64,000 nt of DNA. It comes from Citrobacter sp. On2M (lineage in GTDB: Bacteria > Pseudomonadota > Gammaproteobacteria > Enterobacterales > Enterobacteriaceae). The notes beneath the pieces were generated by a model. That model saw nothing but the letters and a program-made list of their open reading frames with translations. It was not told the origin of the DNA and did no database searches. Shown here in pieces: positions 44,156 to 57,481 of this stretch. The translations under genes were made by a program, and so were the position numbers. Every line of letters starts with the position of its first letter. Positions within the stretch are counted from its first letter, which is position 1. The DNA lies in NCBI RefSeq assembly GCF_018035235.1, contig NZ_WPCV01000004.1, forward strand, positions 558,001 to 622,000, read 5' to 3'.

Positions 44156-45079
44156 GTGAATAAATTACGTGTCGGCGTTGTCGGTCTCGGCGGGATAGCA
44201 CAAAAGGCCTGGCTGCCTGTGCTGGGCACCAGTGCAGACTGGACGTTGGAAGGGGCATTTTCACCTTCGCGGGAAAAAGCGCAGCGTATCTGTGATACCT
44301 GGCGGATCCCTTATGTTGATTCACTGGTGAATCTGGCGCAAACCTGTGATGCGGTTTTCGTGCATTCCAGCACCGCGACGCACTTTGCGGTGGTAAGCGA
44401 ACTGCTGAATGCTGGTGTTCATGTGTGCGTAGATAAACCGCTGGCTGAAAGCCTGCGTGAGGCTGAACAACTGGTGGAACTGGCCGAGCGAAAAAAATTG
44501 ACGCTGATGGTAGGGTTTAACCGCCGGTTTGCACCGCTGTATCAGGATCTCAAAGCTCAGTTGAGTCAGGCGACGTCCGTGCGCATGGATAAGCACCGTA
44601 CGGACAGCGTCGGTCCGCACGATCTGCGCTTCACTCTGCTGGACGACTATCTGCACGTGGTCGATACCGCATTATGGCTGGCTGGAGGGACGGCGCAGTT
44701 AAATAACGGTACGCTATTAACCAATGAATCCGGTGCGATGCTCTATGCTGAGCACCATTTTTCTGTCGGACAAATGCAGATAACCACCAGTATGCATCGT
44801 CGTGCTGGTAGCCAGCGCGAGATCGTTCAGGCGGTGACGGACGGTGGCCTGATTGACGTTACGGATATGCGTGAATGGCGGGAAGAACGTGGGCAAGGCG
44901 TGGTGCACAAGCCAGTGGCTGGCTGGCAAACCACCCTGGAACAGCGTGGTTTTGCCGGATGCGCACGTCATTTTATTGAGTGCGTGCAAAATCAGACGGT
45001 TCCGCAGACGGCAGGCGAACAGGCGCTAATGGCCCAGCGCGTTGTCGAAATGCTGTGGCGAGAAGCGATGGCGGAATAA
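44156..45079 (+). CDS. mviM: Gfo/Idh/MocA-family oxidoreductase MviM
   Basis: The GTG at 44156, one base after the yceH stop, gives 307 residues matching E. coli MviM. The NAD(P)-binding motif VGVVGLGGIAQKAW (residues 6-19) and the EKPL-like motif DKPLAE are present. Substrate unknown. Translation should couple to yceH. An upstream ATG inside yceH is not used. Confidence 0.94.
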   Translation: MNKLRVGVVGLGGIAQKAWLPVLGTSADWTLEGAFSPSREKAQRICDTWRIPYVDSLVNLAQTCDAVFVHSSTATHFAVVSELLNAGVHVCVDKPLAESLREAEQLVELAERKKLTLMVGFNRRFAPLYQDLKAQLSQATSVRMDKHRTDSVGPHDLRFTLLDDYLHVVDTALWLAGGTAQLNNGTLLTNESGAMLYAEHHFSVGQMQITTSMHRRAGSQREIVQAVTDGGLIDVTDMREWREERGQGVVHKPVAGWQTTLEQRGFAGCARHFIECVQNQTVPQTAGEQALMAQRVVEMLWREAMAE

Positions 45080-45179
45080 CCCCCTGTAACATCTGGCGGT
45101 AGTAATTCAATGTAATCCAGGTACTATATGCCAACTCAAAAATAACACCTCTTTTCAACCCCTGGCTGATTTGTTGGCT

Positions 45180-45258
45180 TGATAAGACGCAAAAGCGTTG
45201 CCAGCAGGCACTGCGAGATTACCGGATAGTGGCGCTTATGTCTTATCCGGTAAACGGG
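45180..45258. repeat. REP/BIME-like repeat between mviM and murJ
   Basis: GATAAGACGC...ACCGGATAGTGGCGC...GTCTTATCCGGTAAAC contains REP-type palindromic parts. No gene in the 223-base gap. Confidence 0.6.
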
Positions 45259-45302
45259 CTGATTATGCGGGGCTTTGCCTCAGAGTCTGGAATACAACAT
45301 AG

Positions 45303-46838
<1,536 letters not shown>

Positions 46839-46847
46839 CAGATCAGT

Positions 46848-46926
46848 TCAATGCCGGATGGCGGTATGACGCCGTATCCGGCCTACAGAACGCGTAGGCC
46901 TGATAAGCAAAAGTGTTATCAGGCTT
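46848..46926. repeat. REP/BIME repeat between murJ and flgN
   Basis: ATGCCGGATGGCGGTATGAC and GCCGTATCCGGCCTAC form a REP palindrome; CGTAGGCCTGATAAGC and GTTATCAGGC form a second, inverted part. It separates the convergent murJ and flgN. Confidence 0.85.
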
Positions 46927-46929
46927 GCA

Positions 46930-47352
46930 TCAAATAGAGAATTTTTTTCCGCCGCGGTGTGCAGCAGAGGTTTGACCGTTTGCGCCGTACAGCGCCGGTT
47001 CCTGGTGCGGTTTCAGCACTTGGATCGCCTGTTGATTACGCTCGATCTGCCCTTCCAGCAGCCAGCCATTGTGCTGGTTGAGGTCGCGTAAGTGCTGTGT
47101 TTTCATGGTAATGGTCTTCCAGCGCTCGACAATTTCATCATTGGCGCTGCGCGTGGCGTCATGCTCCTGACGACGCTGTTGCTCCAGATAATCAAGGGTC
47201 GCCAGCAAAGAGCTTTTTTCTTCTGTAATACGCTGTAGCTGGCTGCCATTGATATGGCCTGCGGAAAGCTGCTGCTGTTCAGCATCCATTACCGTTTTCA
47301 GGTCATTGAGCACGGTCGTCATCTGGTCAAGTATTTCTGACAAGCGAGTCAT
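46930..47352 (-). CDS. flgN: Flagellar export chaperone FlgN
   Basis: 140 residues, all helical, similar to E. coli FlgN (138). It binds FlgK and FlgL in the cytoplasm and delivers them to the export gate. Located behind flgM with three bases between, in one operon driven by flgA and sigma-28 promoters. Confidence 0.95.
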   Translation of the reverse strand: MTRLSEILDQMTTVLNDLKTVMDAEQQQLSAGHINGSQLQRITEEKSSLLATLDYLEQQRRQEHDATRSANDEIVERWKTITMKTQHLRDLNQHNGWLLEGQIERNQQAIQVLKPHQEPALYGANGQTSAAHRGGKKFSI

Positions 47353-47355
47353 ACT

Positions 47356-47649
47356 TTATTTACTCTGTAAGTAGCTCTGCGCCTCGCGGATCAGCGAGTC
47401 GGCAATTTTTCCGGTGTCCATTTTCAGCTCACCGTTACGGATCGCGGTTTTCAGTGCTTCTACGCGTTCCATATTGATGTCATTGGTGCCGGGCTGCATC
47501 AGTTTAGCCTGAGCGTCGCTCAGCATGACGCTGGTGCTGGTGGTCGCGGTGGTTTTTTCCTTCCGCGTTTTTTGTACCGGCGCATCGCTGGTTTCGCGGG
47601 GCTGAACGGTACTGACTGGCTTCAATGGTGAGGTACGATCAATGCTCAT
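47356..47649 (-). CDS. flgM: Anti-sigma-28 factor FlgM
   Basis: 97 residues from the ATG at 47649 ([12 protein letters not shown]), as in E. coli. The disordered N-terminal half carries the export signal, and the C-terminal helices ([18 protein letters not shown] and on) bind FliA. Export through the finished hook frees sigma-28. Confidence 0.96.
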   Translation of the reverse strand: MSIDRTSPLKPVSTVQPRETSDAPVQKTRKEKTTATTSTSVMLSDAQAKLMQPGTNDINMERVEALKTAIRNGELKMDTGKIADSLIREAQSYLQSK

Positions 47650-47710
47650 TTTGTTTATCCTCATCGAGGGGTTACGCTATAGCGGCCCGCTGTATTCATT
47701 GGTTGATTAT

Positions 47711-47737
47711 CTATCGGCACACGCTAAAAAATCTTTA
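47711..47737 (-). promoter_or_regulatory. Sigma-28 promoter of flgMN
   Basis: On the minus strand TAAAGATT (47737-47730) and GCCGATAG (47718-47711) are 11 bases apart, close to the FliA consensus TAAAGTTT-N11-GCCGATAA. Confidence 0.88.
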
Positions 47738-47742
47738 ACTTA

Positions 47743-48402
47743 TTATAGGTTAATAAGAATATTCCCATCAGAATCGACGACACCGCTCACCACCTGGCCT
47801 GAAACCATCCGCACTCGCGCATTCTGTGCAACGGCGGCATTGTTCAGCGCTTTACCTTCGGCATTCACCCGAAAACCATCTCCGTTGGCGATAACCAGAA
47901 CGCGCTGACCGGCCTTGATCCGCCATGCCTGGCGCAACATCGAAAGCTGTATCGGCTGACCTGGAACCAGATCGCGCAGGCTTACGGCATCCTGCACCTG
48001 ATTTATATCCAACACGGCGCGGGGCGGTAGCTGGTCTAACCGACCACGTTTCAGCGCTACGCTGGCCGGCGTCAGGGCGCTACCTCGGGCTACGGGCGCG
48101 GCGACAACAACGTAGTTTCCCGTGGCCTGCACGTTCACCTGCAGATAGCGTTTTTCGTTAGCGCAGCGCGCCAGCACGTTCACATTACCCCACAGTTTTG
48201 CGTTGCCAGACACGCTTAATGCCGGTTGATCACAGCTCGGCAGTAAGTTAGGTGACGTTCGAATAGTGACGACCACCTCATCGCTAAATCCGGCCAGACG
48301 CTGGGAAAACCATGCCGTCAGCTGTGAATTCAGGTCTTGCGCCAGCGTCATAGGGCTGAACAGCAGTGCTGCCACGACTATTCCACGTTTAAACGTTTGC
48401 AT
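47743..48402 (-). CDS. flgA: P-ring assembly chaperone FlgA
   Basis: 219 residues from the ATG at 48402, equal to E. coli FlgA; 48 residues of upstream frame lie in the shared promoter region. Sec signal peptide ends at MTLAQ; a SAF domain is in the middle. It helps FlgI form the P-ring in the periplasm. Confidence 0.95.
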   Translation of the reverse strand: MQTFKRGIVVAALLFSPMTLAQDLNSQLTAWFSQRLAGFSDEVVVTIRTSPNLLPSCDQPALSVSGNAKLWGNVNVLARCANEKRYLQVNVQATGNYVVVAAPVARGSALTPASVALKRGRLDQLPPRAVLDINQVQDAVSLRDLVPGQPIQLSMLRQAWRIKAGQRVLVIANGDGFRVNAEGKALNNAAVAQNARVRMVSGQVVSGVVDSDGNILINL

Positions 48403-48559
48403 CAAAACCTCGCGCTTTTTCAGGTAGTGGAAGGATTTTACCTGTGTGACGCAGTCATCAACGCAACAAATAGCGACGCATTTTGCGTTTATTCCGGCGA
48501 TAACGCGCGCGTAATGGGATTTAAGCTGTCGGCTGAATATTGTCATTTGCGGAGGAGAT
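48403..48559. promoter_or_regulatory. flgA-flgB divergent control region
   Basis: 157 bases carrying the class 2 promoters for flgAMN and flgBCDEFGHIJ. AACAAATAGCG (about 48462) resembles a FlhDC half-site. Exact boxes cannot be fixed by eye. Confidence 0.6.
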
Positions 48560-48976
48560 ATGCTCGATAAGCTCGATGCCGCCTTACGTTTTCAACAGGA
48601 AGCGCTGAATTTGCGCGCCCAACGCCAGGAAGTGTTGGCGGCCAACATAGCCAATGCCGACACGCCGGGGTATCAGGCGCGCGACCTGGATTTCGCCAGT
48701 GAGTTAAAAAAAGTCATGGTGCGAGGACGGGAAGAAACCGGCGGCGTTTCATTGACGCTGACCTCTGCACAACACATTCCGGCCCAGGCCCTTTCTGCGC
48801 CTTCTACGGAGCTGCTCTACCGGATTCCTGACCAGCCGTCACTTGATGGCAACACGGTGGATATGGACCGGGAGCGTACGCAATTTGCAGACAACAGCCT
48901 CAAATATCAAATGGGGCTGACCGCGCTGGGTGGACAAATCAAAGGCATGATGAACGTGCTGCAGGGAGGAAACTAA
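48560..48976 (+). CDS. flgB: Proximal rod protein FlgB
   Basis: 138 residues as in E. coli. It contains the axial-protein motif ([17 protein letters not shown], about 28-44) and C-terminal helix. It is exported by the flagellar type III apparatus, no cleavable signal. First gene of the large flg operon; GGAGGAG precedes the ATG. Confidence 0.96.
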   Translation: MLDKLDAALRFQQEALNLRAQRQEVLAANIANADTPGYQARDLDFASELKKVMVRGREETGGVSLTLTSAQHIPAQALSAPSTELLYRIPDQPSLDGNTVDMDRERTQFADNSLKYQMGLTALGGQIKGMMNVLQGGN

Positions 48977-48979
48977 TTC

Positions 48980-49384
48980 GTGGCGCTGTTAAATATTTTT
49001 GATATCGCAGGCTCTGCGCTAACGGCTCAGTCTAAGCGCCTGAACGTAGCGGCCAGCAACATGGCGAATGCGGATAGCGTCACCGGACCTGACGGTCAGC
49101 CGTATCGCGCGAAGCAGGTTGTTTTTCAGGTTGATGCAGCACCAGGCGCGGCAACCGGCGGTGTGAAAGTTGCTGACGTTATTGAAAGCCAGGCGCCGGA
49201 TAAGCTGGTTTATGAACCCGGTAATCCGCTGGCAGACGCGAACGGCTACGTAAAAATGCCAAATGTGGATGTTGTCGGTGAAATGGTCAATACCATGTCA
49301 GCCTCGCGCAGCTACCAGGCAAACGTCGAAGTGCTTAACACCGTGAAAAGCTTGATGCTCAAAACGCTGACGCTAGGCCAGTAA
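48980..49384 (+). CDS. flgC: Proximal rod protein FlgC
   Basis: 134 residues with a GTG start at 48980, three bases after flgB. The rod motif [15 protein letters not shown] and the C-terminal [20 protein letters not shown] are intact. Confidence 0.96.
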   Translation: MALLNIFDIAGSALTAQSKRLNVAASNMANADSVTGPDGQPYRAKQVVFQVDAAPGAATGGVKVADVIESQAPDKLVYEPGNPLADANGYVKMPNVDVVGEMVNTMSASRSYQANVEVLNTVKSLMLKTLTLGQ

Positions 49385-49395
49385 AGGAGGCGCAC

Positions 49396-50094
49396 ATGTC
49401 TATTGCTGTAAAAATGAATGACCCGAGCACGACGGGTGTTAATGATGCTACGGGGAAGAATTCGCTGACAGGCAGCAACGCAGCCGATCTGCAAAGCAGC
49501 TTTCTTACGCTGCTGGTTGCACAGCTGAAAAACCAGGATCCCACCAATCCGTTGCAAAACAACGAACTGACTACCCAACTGGCGCAAATCAGTACCGTGA
49601 GCGGTATTGAAAAACTGAACACCACGTTGGGGTCGATCTCCGGGCAGATCGACAACAGTCAGTCGCTGCAGGCCAGTACGTTGATTGGTCACGGCGTCAT
49701 GATCCCGGGCACCACCATCCTGACCGGTAAAGGTTCGGAAGAGGGGGCAAAAACCACCACCACGCCGTTTGGCGTTGAACTGCAGCAACCGGCAGATAAG
49801 GTAACGGCAACCATTACCGATAAAGACGGCAAGGTGGTACGTACCATTGATATTGGTGGGTTGAAAGCAGGCGTTCATACCTTTACCTGGGATGGCACCA
49901 TGACCGATGGCACGGATGCGCCAAGCGGTTCTTACAACGTGTCAATTGCTGCAAGCAATGGCGGAACGCAACTGGTGGCACAGCCGCTTCAGTTTGCGCT
50001 GGTGCAGGGCGTTATTCGCAGTAACGGCGGAAATACGCTGGATCTGGGCACCTATGGAACCACCACCCTCGACGAAGTACGGCAGATAATTTAA
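49396..50094 (+). CDS. flgD: Hook cap protein FlgD
   Basis: 232 residues, one more than E. coli. The N-terminal export region (FLTLLVAQLKNQDPTNPLQN) and the C-terminal FLG-Ig and Tudor-like domains (about 90-215) are visible. It caps the hook during growth and is shed afterwards. AAAGGAGG precedes the ATG. Confidence 0.96.
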   Translation: MSIAVKMNDPSTTGVNDATGKNSLTGSNAADLQSSFLTLLVAQLKNQDPTNPLQNNELTTQLAQISTVSGIEKLNTTLGSISGQIDNSQSLQASTLIGHGVMIPGTTILTGKGSEEGAKTTTTPFGVELQQPADKVTATITDKDGKVVRTIDIGGLKAGVHTFTWDGTMTDGTDAPSGSYNVSIAASNGGTQLVAQPLQFALVQGVIRSNGGNTLDLGTYGTTTLDEVRQII

Positions 50095-50120
50095 GCCACC
50101 ACACTTATCAGGAGTAAGTC

Positions 50121-51356
50121 ATGGCCTTTTCACAAGCGGTCAGCGGTCTGAACGCTGCAGCGACCAACCTCGATGTCATTGGTAACAACATCGCCAACTC
50201 CGCCACCTACGGTTTTAAATCCGGTACGGCATCTTTTGCTGATATGTTTGCCGGTTCTAAAGTGGGTTTGGGCGTTAAAGTGGCGGGTATTACCCAGGAC
50301 TTTACCGACGGCACCACCACCAACACCGGACGTGGGCTGGATGTTGCTATCAGCCAGAACGGTTTTTTCCGCATGGTAGACAGCAACGGTTCCGTTTTCT
50401 ACAGCCGTAACGGTCAGTTCAAGCTCGATGAAAACCGCAATATCGTCAACATGCAGGGGCTGCAACTGACGGGTTATCCGGCTACCGGCACACCGCCAAC
50501 GATCCAGCAAGGGGCTAACCCGGCACCGATCACTATCCCCAATACGCTGATGGCGGCTAAAACCACCACGACCGCGTCAATGCAGATCAACCTGAACTCC
50601 ACTGACAAAGTGCCAACGAAAACCCCGTTCAATCCAAACGATGCGGATTCCTACAACAAGAAAGGCACCGTTACCGTTTTCGATAGTCAGGGTAATGCCC
50701 ATGACATGAATATTTTTTATGTCAAAAATGCGCAGAGCAATACCTGGGAAGTTCACACGCAGGATGCTTCAACCGGAGGCGCTGCACAATCAGCCGGGTT
50801 TATGCGCTTTAATGAAAACGGTGTGTTTTTAGGGATTAGCGCCACTGCAACCGGGGCGCCAGCAGGAACGGGTATCAACATCACCACCGGGCAGATTAAC
50901 GGTGCAGATGCTGCAACTTTCTCTCTGAGCTTCCTGAACTCCATGCAGCAGAACACCGGTGCCAACAACATCGTTGCCACGAATCAGAATGGCTACAAGC
51001 CGGGTGATCTGGTGAGCTACCAGATTAACAATGACGGTACCGTGGTCGGTAACTACTCCAATGAACAACAACAGGTGCTGGGGCAGATCGTGCTGGCAAA
51101 CTTTGCCAACAACGAAGGTCTGGCTTCTCAGGGCGATAACGTCTGGGCCGCTACTCAGGCCTCTGGCGTGGCGCTGCTGGGTACCGCAGGCGAAGGAAAC
51201 TTCGGCAAGCTGACCAACGGTGCGCTGGAAGCGTCAAACGTGGATTTAAGTAAAGAACTGGTGAATATGATCGTCGCCCAGCGTAACTATCAGTCAAACG
51301 CGCAGACCATCAAAACCCAGGATCAGATCCTCAACACGCTGGTCAACTTGCGCTAA
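50121..51356 (+). CDS. flgE: Flagellar hook protein FlgE
   Basis: 411 residues, nine more than E. coli K-12, with the extra length in the variable surface part. The N-terminus (MAFSQAVSGLNAAATNLDVIGNNIAN) is represented by its start MAFSQAVSGL and the axial motif; the C-terminus ends QIL..LVNLR. It builds the hook to about 55 nm. Confidence 0.96.
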   Translation: MAFSQAVSGLNAAATNLDVIGNNIANSATYGFKSGTASFADMFAGSKVGLGVKVAGITQDFTDGTTTNTGRGLDVAISQNGFFRMVDSNGSVFYSRNGQFKLDENRNIVNMQGLQLTGYPATGTPPTIQQGANPAPITIPNTLMAAKTTTTASMQINLNSTDKVPTKTPFNPNDADSYNKKGTVTVFDSQGNAHDMNIFYVKNAQSNTWEVHTQDASTGGAAQSAGFMRFNENGVFLGISATATGAPAGTGINITTGQINGADAATFSLSFLNSMQQNTGANNIVATNQNGYKPGDLVSYQINNDGTVVGNYSNEQQQVLGQIVLANFANNEGLASQGDNVWAATQASGVALLGTAGEGNFGKLTNGALEASNVDLSKELVNMIVAQRNYQSNAQTIKTQDQILNTLVNLR

Positions 51357-51376
51357 GCGCCTGACGGGATGGCTTA

Positions 51377-52928
<1,552 letters not shown>

Positions 52929-52985
52929 AGTGTGGTCCGGTGGGGTGCAAACCTCACCGGCACACTGATTTTGAAGATGACGGCA

Positions 52986-53684
52986 ATGCGAAAATACGCG
53001 CTTCACCCATACCCAATTTTAGCCCTGTTGGTGGTTTCACTGACAGGATGCGCCTGGATCCCGGCTACGCCCCTCGTGCAAGGCGCGACGACCGCCCAGC
53101 CCGTTCCTGGTCCAACGCCGGTGGCAAATGGCTCAATCTTCCAGTCGGCGCAGCCGATTAACTACGGCTATCAGCCGCTATTCGAAGACCGCCGCCCGCG
53201 CAATATTGGCGATACGTTAACCATCGTATTGCAGGAAAACGTCAGCGCGAGCAAAAGCTCTTCGGCTAACGCCAGCCGTGACGGCAAAACCAACTTTGGT
53301 TTTGATACTGTCCCGCGCTATTTGCAAGGATTGTTCGGTAACGAACGTGCCGACGTAGAAGCGTCAGGCGGTAACTCCTTTAACGGTAAAGGCGGCGCGA
53401 ACGCCAGAAATACCTTCAGCGGTACGCTGACCGTAACGGTCGATCAGGTACTGGTGAATGGCAACTTACATGTCGTGGGTGAAAAACAGATCGCCATTAA
53501 TCAGGGCACTGAATTCATTCGCTTCTCCGGGGTGGTTAACCCTCGCACTATCAGTGGCAGTAACTCCGTACCGTCAACTCAGGTTGCGGATGCGCGGATT
53601 GAGTACGTCGGCAACGGCTACATCAATGAAGCGCAAAATATGGGCTGGTTGCAGCGTTTCTTCCTTAACTTGTCGCCGATGTAA
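52986..53684 (+). CDS. flgH: L-ring lipoprotein FlgH
   Basis: The ATG at 52986 gives 232 residues and places the lipobox LTGC at residue 22 exactly as in E. coli. Earlier in-frame starts (52932 and 52977) are less likely. It forms the outer membrane L-ring bushing. Confidence 0.95.
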   Translation: MRKYALHPYPILALLVVSLTGCAWIPATPLVQGATTAQPVPGPTPVANGSIFQSAQPINYGYQPLFEDRRPRNIGDTLTIVLQENVSASKSSSANASRDGKTNFGFDTVPRYLQGLFGNERADVEASGGNSFNGKGGANARNTFSGTLTVTVDQVLVNGNLHVVGEKQIAINQGTEFIRFSGVVNPRTISGSNSVPSTQVADARIEYVGNGYINEAQNMGWLQRFFLNLSPM

Positions 53685-53696
53685 GCGAGGTACCCT

Positions 53697-54794
53697 GTGT
53701 TTAAATCTTTTGTTGGAATGGTACTAGTGCTGGTAACCGCCTTCGCGTATGCCGACCGTATTCGTGACCTGACCAGCGTGCAGGGCGTGCGGGAAAACTC
53801 GCTGATTGGTTATGGGCTGGTGGTCGGACTGGATGGCACAGGTGACCAGACTACACAGACGCCATTTACGACACAAACGCTCAACAACATGCTGTCGCAG
53901 TTGGGGATCACCGTGCCCACTGGCACCAATATGCAACTGAAAAACGTGGCAGCGGTAATGGTCACTGCGCAGTTCCCGGCCTTTGGTCGTCAAGGGCAAA
54001 CTATTGACGTGGTCGTCTCTTCCATGGGGAACGCTAAAAGCCTGCGCGGCGGAACGCTGCTGATGACTCCGCTGAAAGGGGTCGATAGCCAGGTCTATGC
54101 GTTGGCGCAGGGGAATATTCTGGTTGGCGGTGCAGGCGCGGCTGCGGGTGGCAGTAGCGTGCAGGTAAACCAGCTCAATGGTGGACGTATTACCAACGGC
54201 GCGACCATCGAACGTGAATTACCCAGCCAGTTCGGCGGCGGTAACACCATTAATTTGCAGCTGAATAATGAAGATTTCACAATGGCACAGCAAATTACCG
54301 ACACTATTAATCGCTCGCGCGGTTTTGGCAGCGCAACGGCGCTGGATGCCCGGACAATCCAGGTGCGGGTGCCAAGCGGCAACAGTTCGCAGGTGCGCTT
54401 CCTCGCCGACATTCAGAATATGGAGGTGAACGTCACGCCGCAGGACGCGAAAGTGATTATTAACTCGCGTACGGGATCGGTGGTCATGAACCGCGAAGTG
54501 ACGCTGGACAGTTGTGCTGTGGCGCAAGGTAACCTGTCGATCACAGTTAACCGCCAGGCGAATGTTAGCCAGCCGGATACGCCGTTTGGCGGTGGACAAA
54601 CTGTAGTGACGCCGCAAACGCAGATCGATCTGCGTCAGAGCGGTGGTTCGTTGCAGAGCGTGCGCTCCAGCGCCAACCTGAACAATGTCGTACGTGCATT
54701 GAATGCGCTGGGGGCAACACCGATGGATCTGATGTCTATCCTGCAATCCATGCAAAGTGCGGGTTGTCTGCGCGCCAAACTGGAAATCATCTGA
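53697..54794 (+). CDS. flgI: P-ring protein FlgI
   Basis: 365 residues with a GTG start at 53697. A Sec signal peptide ends near AYADR, then the conserved [20 protein letters not shown]. The C-terminal [20 protein letters not shown] is intact. It forms the periplasmic P-ring with help from FlgA. Its stop overlaps the flgJ start (TGATG). Confidence 0.96.
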   Translation: MFKSFVGMVLVLVTAFAYADRIRDLTSVQGVRENSLIGYGLVVGLDGTGDQTTQTPFTTQTLNNMLSQLGITVPTGTNMQLKNVAAVMVTAQFPAFGRQGQTIDVVVSSMGNAKSLRGGTLLMTPLKGVDSQVYALAQGNILVGGAGAAAGGSSVQVNQLNGGRITNGATIERELPSQFGGGNTINLQLNNEDFTMAQQITDTINRSRGFGSATALDARTIQVRVPSGNSSQVRFLADIQNMEVNVTPQDAKVIINSRTGSVVMNREVTLDSCAVAQGNLSITVNRQANVSQPDTPFGGGQTVVTPQTQIDLRQSGGSLQSVRSSANLNNVVRALNALGATPMDLMSILQSMQSAGCLRAKLEII

Positions 54795-55744
54795 TGATTG
54801 GTGATACCAAATTGCTGACCAGCGCCGCCTGGGATGCGCAATCACTGAACGAACTGAAAGCGAAAGCGGGTCAGGACCCGGCGGCGAATATCCGCCCGGT
54901 TGCCCGCCAGGTTGAAGGGATGTTCGTGCAAATGATGCTGAAAAGCATGCGTGAAGCGTTGCCAAAAGATGGCGTGTTTAGCAGCGACTCGACGCGTTTG
55001 TATACCAGTATGTATGACCAGCAAATTGCGCAGCAGATGACCGCAGGTAAAGGTCTGGGGCTGGCTGAGATGATGGTTAAGCAGATGACCGAAGGGCAGG
55101 CGCAACCTGCGGATGACGCGCCGCAGGTGCCAATGAAGTTCTCACTGGAAACGGTGACCAGCTATCAAAATCAGGCGCTGACGCAACTGGTCCGCAAAGC
55201 GATTCCCCGGGCGACAGACAGCAATGAAGAACCGTTATCAGGTGACAGTAAAGATTTCCTTGCCCAGCTCTCGCTACCGGCAAAACTGGCCAGCCAGCAA
55301 AGCGGTGTTCCGCACCATCTGATTCTGGCGCAGGCGGCGCTGGAATCCGGTTGGGGCCAGCGACAGATTCGCCGTGAAAACGGCGAACCGAGCTTTAACA
55401 TTTTTGGCGTGAAGGCTTCGGGAAGCTGGAAAGGTCCAACCACCGAAATCACCACTACCGAATATGAAAACGGTGAGGCGAAAAAGGTGAAAGCCCGCTT
55501 CCGCGTCTACAGCTCTTATCTTGAGGCGCTGTCGGATTACGTCGGTCTGATATCCCGTAATCCGCGCTACGCGGCGGTAACCGCCGCCGCGACCGCCGAG
55601 CAGGGAGCGCAGGCGCTGCAGAATGCCGGTTACGCGACCGACCCTAACTACGCACGCAAATTAACCAGCATGATCCAGCAGTTGAAATCGATGAGCGAAA
55701 AAGTGAGCAAAACCTACAGTACGAATATCGATAATCTCTTTTAA
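54794..55744 (+). CDS. flgJ: Rod cap and peptidoglycan hydrolase FlgJ
   Basis: 316 residues from the ATG overlapping the flgI stop; a longer frame inside flgI is rejected. N-terminal rod-cap domain (about 1-110), a variable linker, and a C-terminal glucosaminidase domain (about 160-316) with the catalytic Glu in LAQAALESGWGQR. It opens the cell wall for the rod. Confidence 0.96.
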   Translation: MIGDTKLLTSAAWDAQSLNELKAKAGQDPAANIRPVARQVEGMFVQMMLKSMREALPKDGVFSSDSTRLYTSMYDQQIAQQMTAGKGLGLAEMMVKQMTEGQAQPADDAPQVPMKFSLETVTSYQNQALTQLVRKAIPRATDSNEEPLSGDSKDFLAQLSLPAKLASQQSGVPHHLILAQAALESGWGQRQIRRENGEPSFNIFGVKASGSWKGPTTEITTTEYENGEAKKVKARFRVYSSYLEALSDYVGLISRNPRYAAVTAAATAEQGAQALQNAGYATDPNYARKLTSMIQQLKSMSEKVSKTYSTNIDNLF

Positions 55745-55749
55745 ATAGC

Positions 55750-55776
55750 TCAAGTCTACCAACCTGCTGCCGATAA
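55750..55776 (+). promoter_or_regulatory. Sigma-28 promoter of flgKL
   Basis: TCAAGTCT (55750-55757) and GCCGATAA (55769-55776) are 11 bases apart, a good FliA promoter 33 bases before flgK. Confidence 0.88.
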
Positions 55777-55808
55777 TAACGAGTATTGAAGGATTACAAG
55801 GAACCTCC

Positions 55809-57467
55809 ATGTCCAGCTTGATTAATAACGCGATGAGTGGACTCAGCGCAGCGCAGGCCGCGTTGAGTACCGCCAGTAATAATATCTCCAGCTATAACGT
55901 TGCCGGCTACACCCGCCAAACGACAATTATGGCACAGGCGAACAGCACGCTGGGTGCGGGGGGCTGGGTTGGCAATGGCGTCTATGTTTCTGGCGTGCAG
56001 CGCGAGTATGACTCCTTTATCACTAATCAGTTGCGAGCAGCGCAGAATCAGAGCAGCGGTCTGACGACGCGCTATGAGCAAATGTCAAAAATTGACAATC
56101 TGCTCTCCAGCAAAACCAGTTCCATTTCGACCTCAATGCAGGACTTTTTTACCGGTTTGCAAACGCTGGTCAGTAATGCCGAAGATCCGGCGGCGCGTCA
56201 GGCGTTGATCGGCAAAGCGAATGGTTTAGTGAATCAGTTTAAAACAACTGACCAGTATCTGCGCGATCAGGATAAGCAGGTCAATACTGCAATAAAAGCA
56301 AGTGTTGATCAGATCAACAACTACTCGAAACAGATTGCCAGTCTTAACGACCAGATTTCCCGTCTGACGGGCGTCGGCGCGGGTGCATCGCCTAACGATT
56401 TGCTTGACCAGCGCGACCAACTGGTCAGTGAACTTAACCAGATTGTCGGCGTGGAAGTCAGCGTGCAGGACGGCGGGACTTACAATGTTACCATGGCGAA
56501 CGGCTATTCACTGGTGCAGGGCAGCAATGCGCGTCAACTGGCGGCAGTCCCTTCCAGCGACGATCCTAATCGCACTACTGTGGCCTACGTTGATGGGGTT
56601 GCCGGTAATGTCGAGATCCCCGAGAAACTGTTGAATACCGGTTCATTGGGCGGATTACTGACTTTCCGTTCGCAGGAACTGGATCAGACGCGCAACACTC
56701 TTGGCCAACTGGCGCTGGCGTTTGCCGATGCGTTTAACACCCAGCATAAAGAAGGTTTTGATGCTAACGGCGATCAGGGCAAGGATTTCTTTGCTATTGG
56801 CAGCCCGGCTGTATTCAATAACACAAAAAATTCGGGGACAGGATCGCTAGGCGCGAAGATCACCGACAGTTCTGCTGTACAGGCGACAGATTATAAAATC
56901 GTTTTTGATGGGACGGACTGGCAGGTTACACGTCTGGCTGACAACACCAGCTTCAAAGCTACCGTGGCTGGCGGAAAAATGTCCTTCGATGGGATGGAGA
57001 TTACAGTTAACGCGGGGGCGACAGCTAATGACAGCTTTATAGTGAAGCCGGTGAGTAACGCTGTTGTTGATATGAAAGTCATGGTGACCGATGAGTCGAA
57101 AATTGCGATGGCTCAAGTGTCTAAAAATGATCCCGATCCGGATATTGATAAGGGTAAAAGCGATAACCGCAACGGCCAGAAACTGCTGGATCTGCAAACC
57201 AAGGCCACTGTCGGTGATAAAACCTTTAATGACGCCTACGCCACGCTGGTGAGCGATGTTGGTAACAAAACCGCAACGCTGAAAACCAGTGCCATCACCC
57301 AGAATAACGTGGTAACGCAACTTTATAAGCAGCAGCAGTCTATTTCCGGGGTTAACCTCGATGAAGAGTACGGAAATTTGCAGCGTTATCAACAATATTA
57401 CCTGGCTAACGCGCAAGTACTGCAAACTGCGAATGCGCTGTTCGATGCACTGATTAATATTCGCTAA
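55809..57467 (+). CDS. flgK: Hook-filament junction protein FlgK (HAP1)
   Basis: 552 residues, five more than E. coli, in the variable middle. N-terminal MSGLSAAQAALSTASNNISS and C-terminal NLQRYQQYYLANAQVLQTAN are conserved and form the coiled-coil core. Export is chaperoned by FlgN. Confidence 0.96.
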   Translation: MSSLINNAMSGLSAAQAALSTASNNISSYNVAGYTRQTTIMAQANSTLGAGGWVGNGVYVSGVQREYDSFITNQLRAAQNQSSGLTTRYEQMSKIDNLLSSKTSSISTSMQDFFTGLQTLVSNAEDPAARQALIGKANGLVNQFKTTDQYLRDQDKQVNTAIKASVDQINNYSKQIASLNDQISRLTGVGAGASPNDLLDQRDQLVSELNQIVGVEVSVQDGGTYNVTMANGYSLVQGSNARQLAAVPSSDDPNRTTVAYVDGVAGNVEIPEKLLNTGSLGGLLTFRSQELDQTRNTLGQLALAFADAFNTQHKEGFDANGDQGKDFFAIGSPAVFNNTKNSGTGSLGAKITDSSAVQATDYKIVFDGTDWQVTRLADNTSFKATVAGGKMSFDGMEITVNAGATANDSFIVKPVSNAVVDMKVMVTDESKIAMAQVSKNDPDPDIDKGKSDNRNGQKLLDLQTKATVGDKTFNDAYATLVSDVGNKTATLKTSAITQNNVVTQLYKQQQSISGVNLDEEYGNLQRYQQYYLANAQVLQTANALFDALINIR

Positions 57468-57481
57468 GGGAGAGGGAAACT

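Noticed and set aside
54219-54965. 248-residue frame antisense to flgI/flgJ
   Set aside because: Lies wholly across two overlapping conserved flagellar genes; His- and Arg-rich shadow composition.
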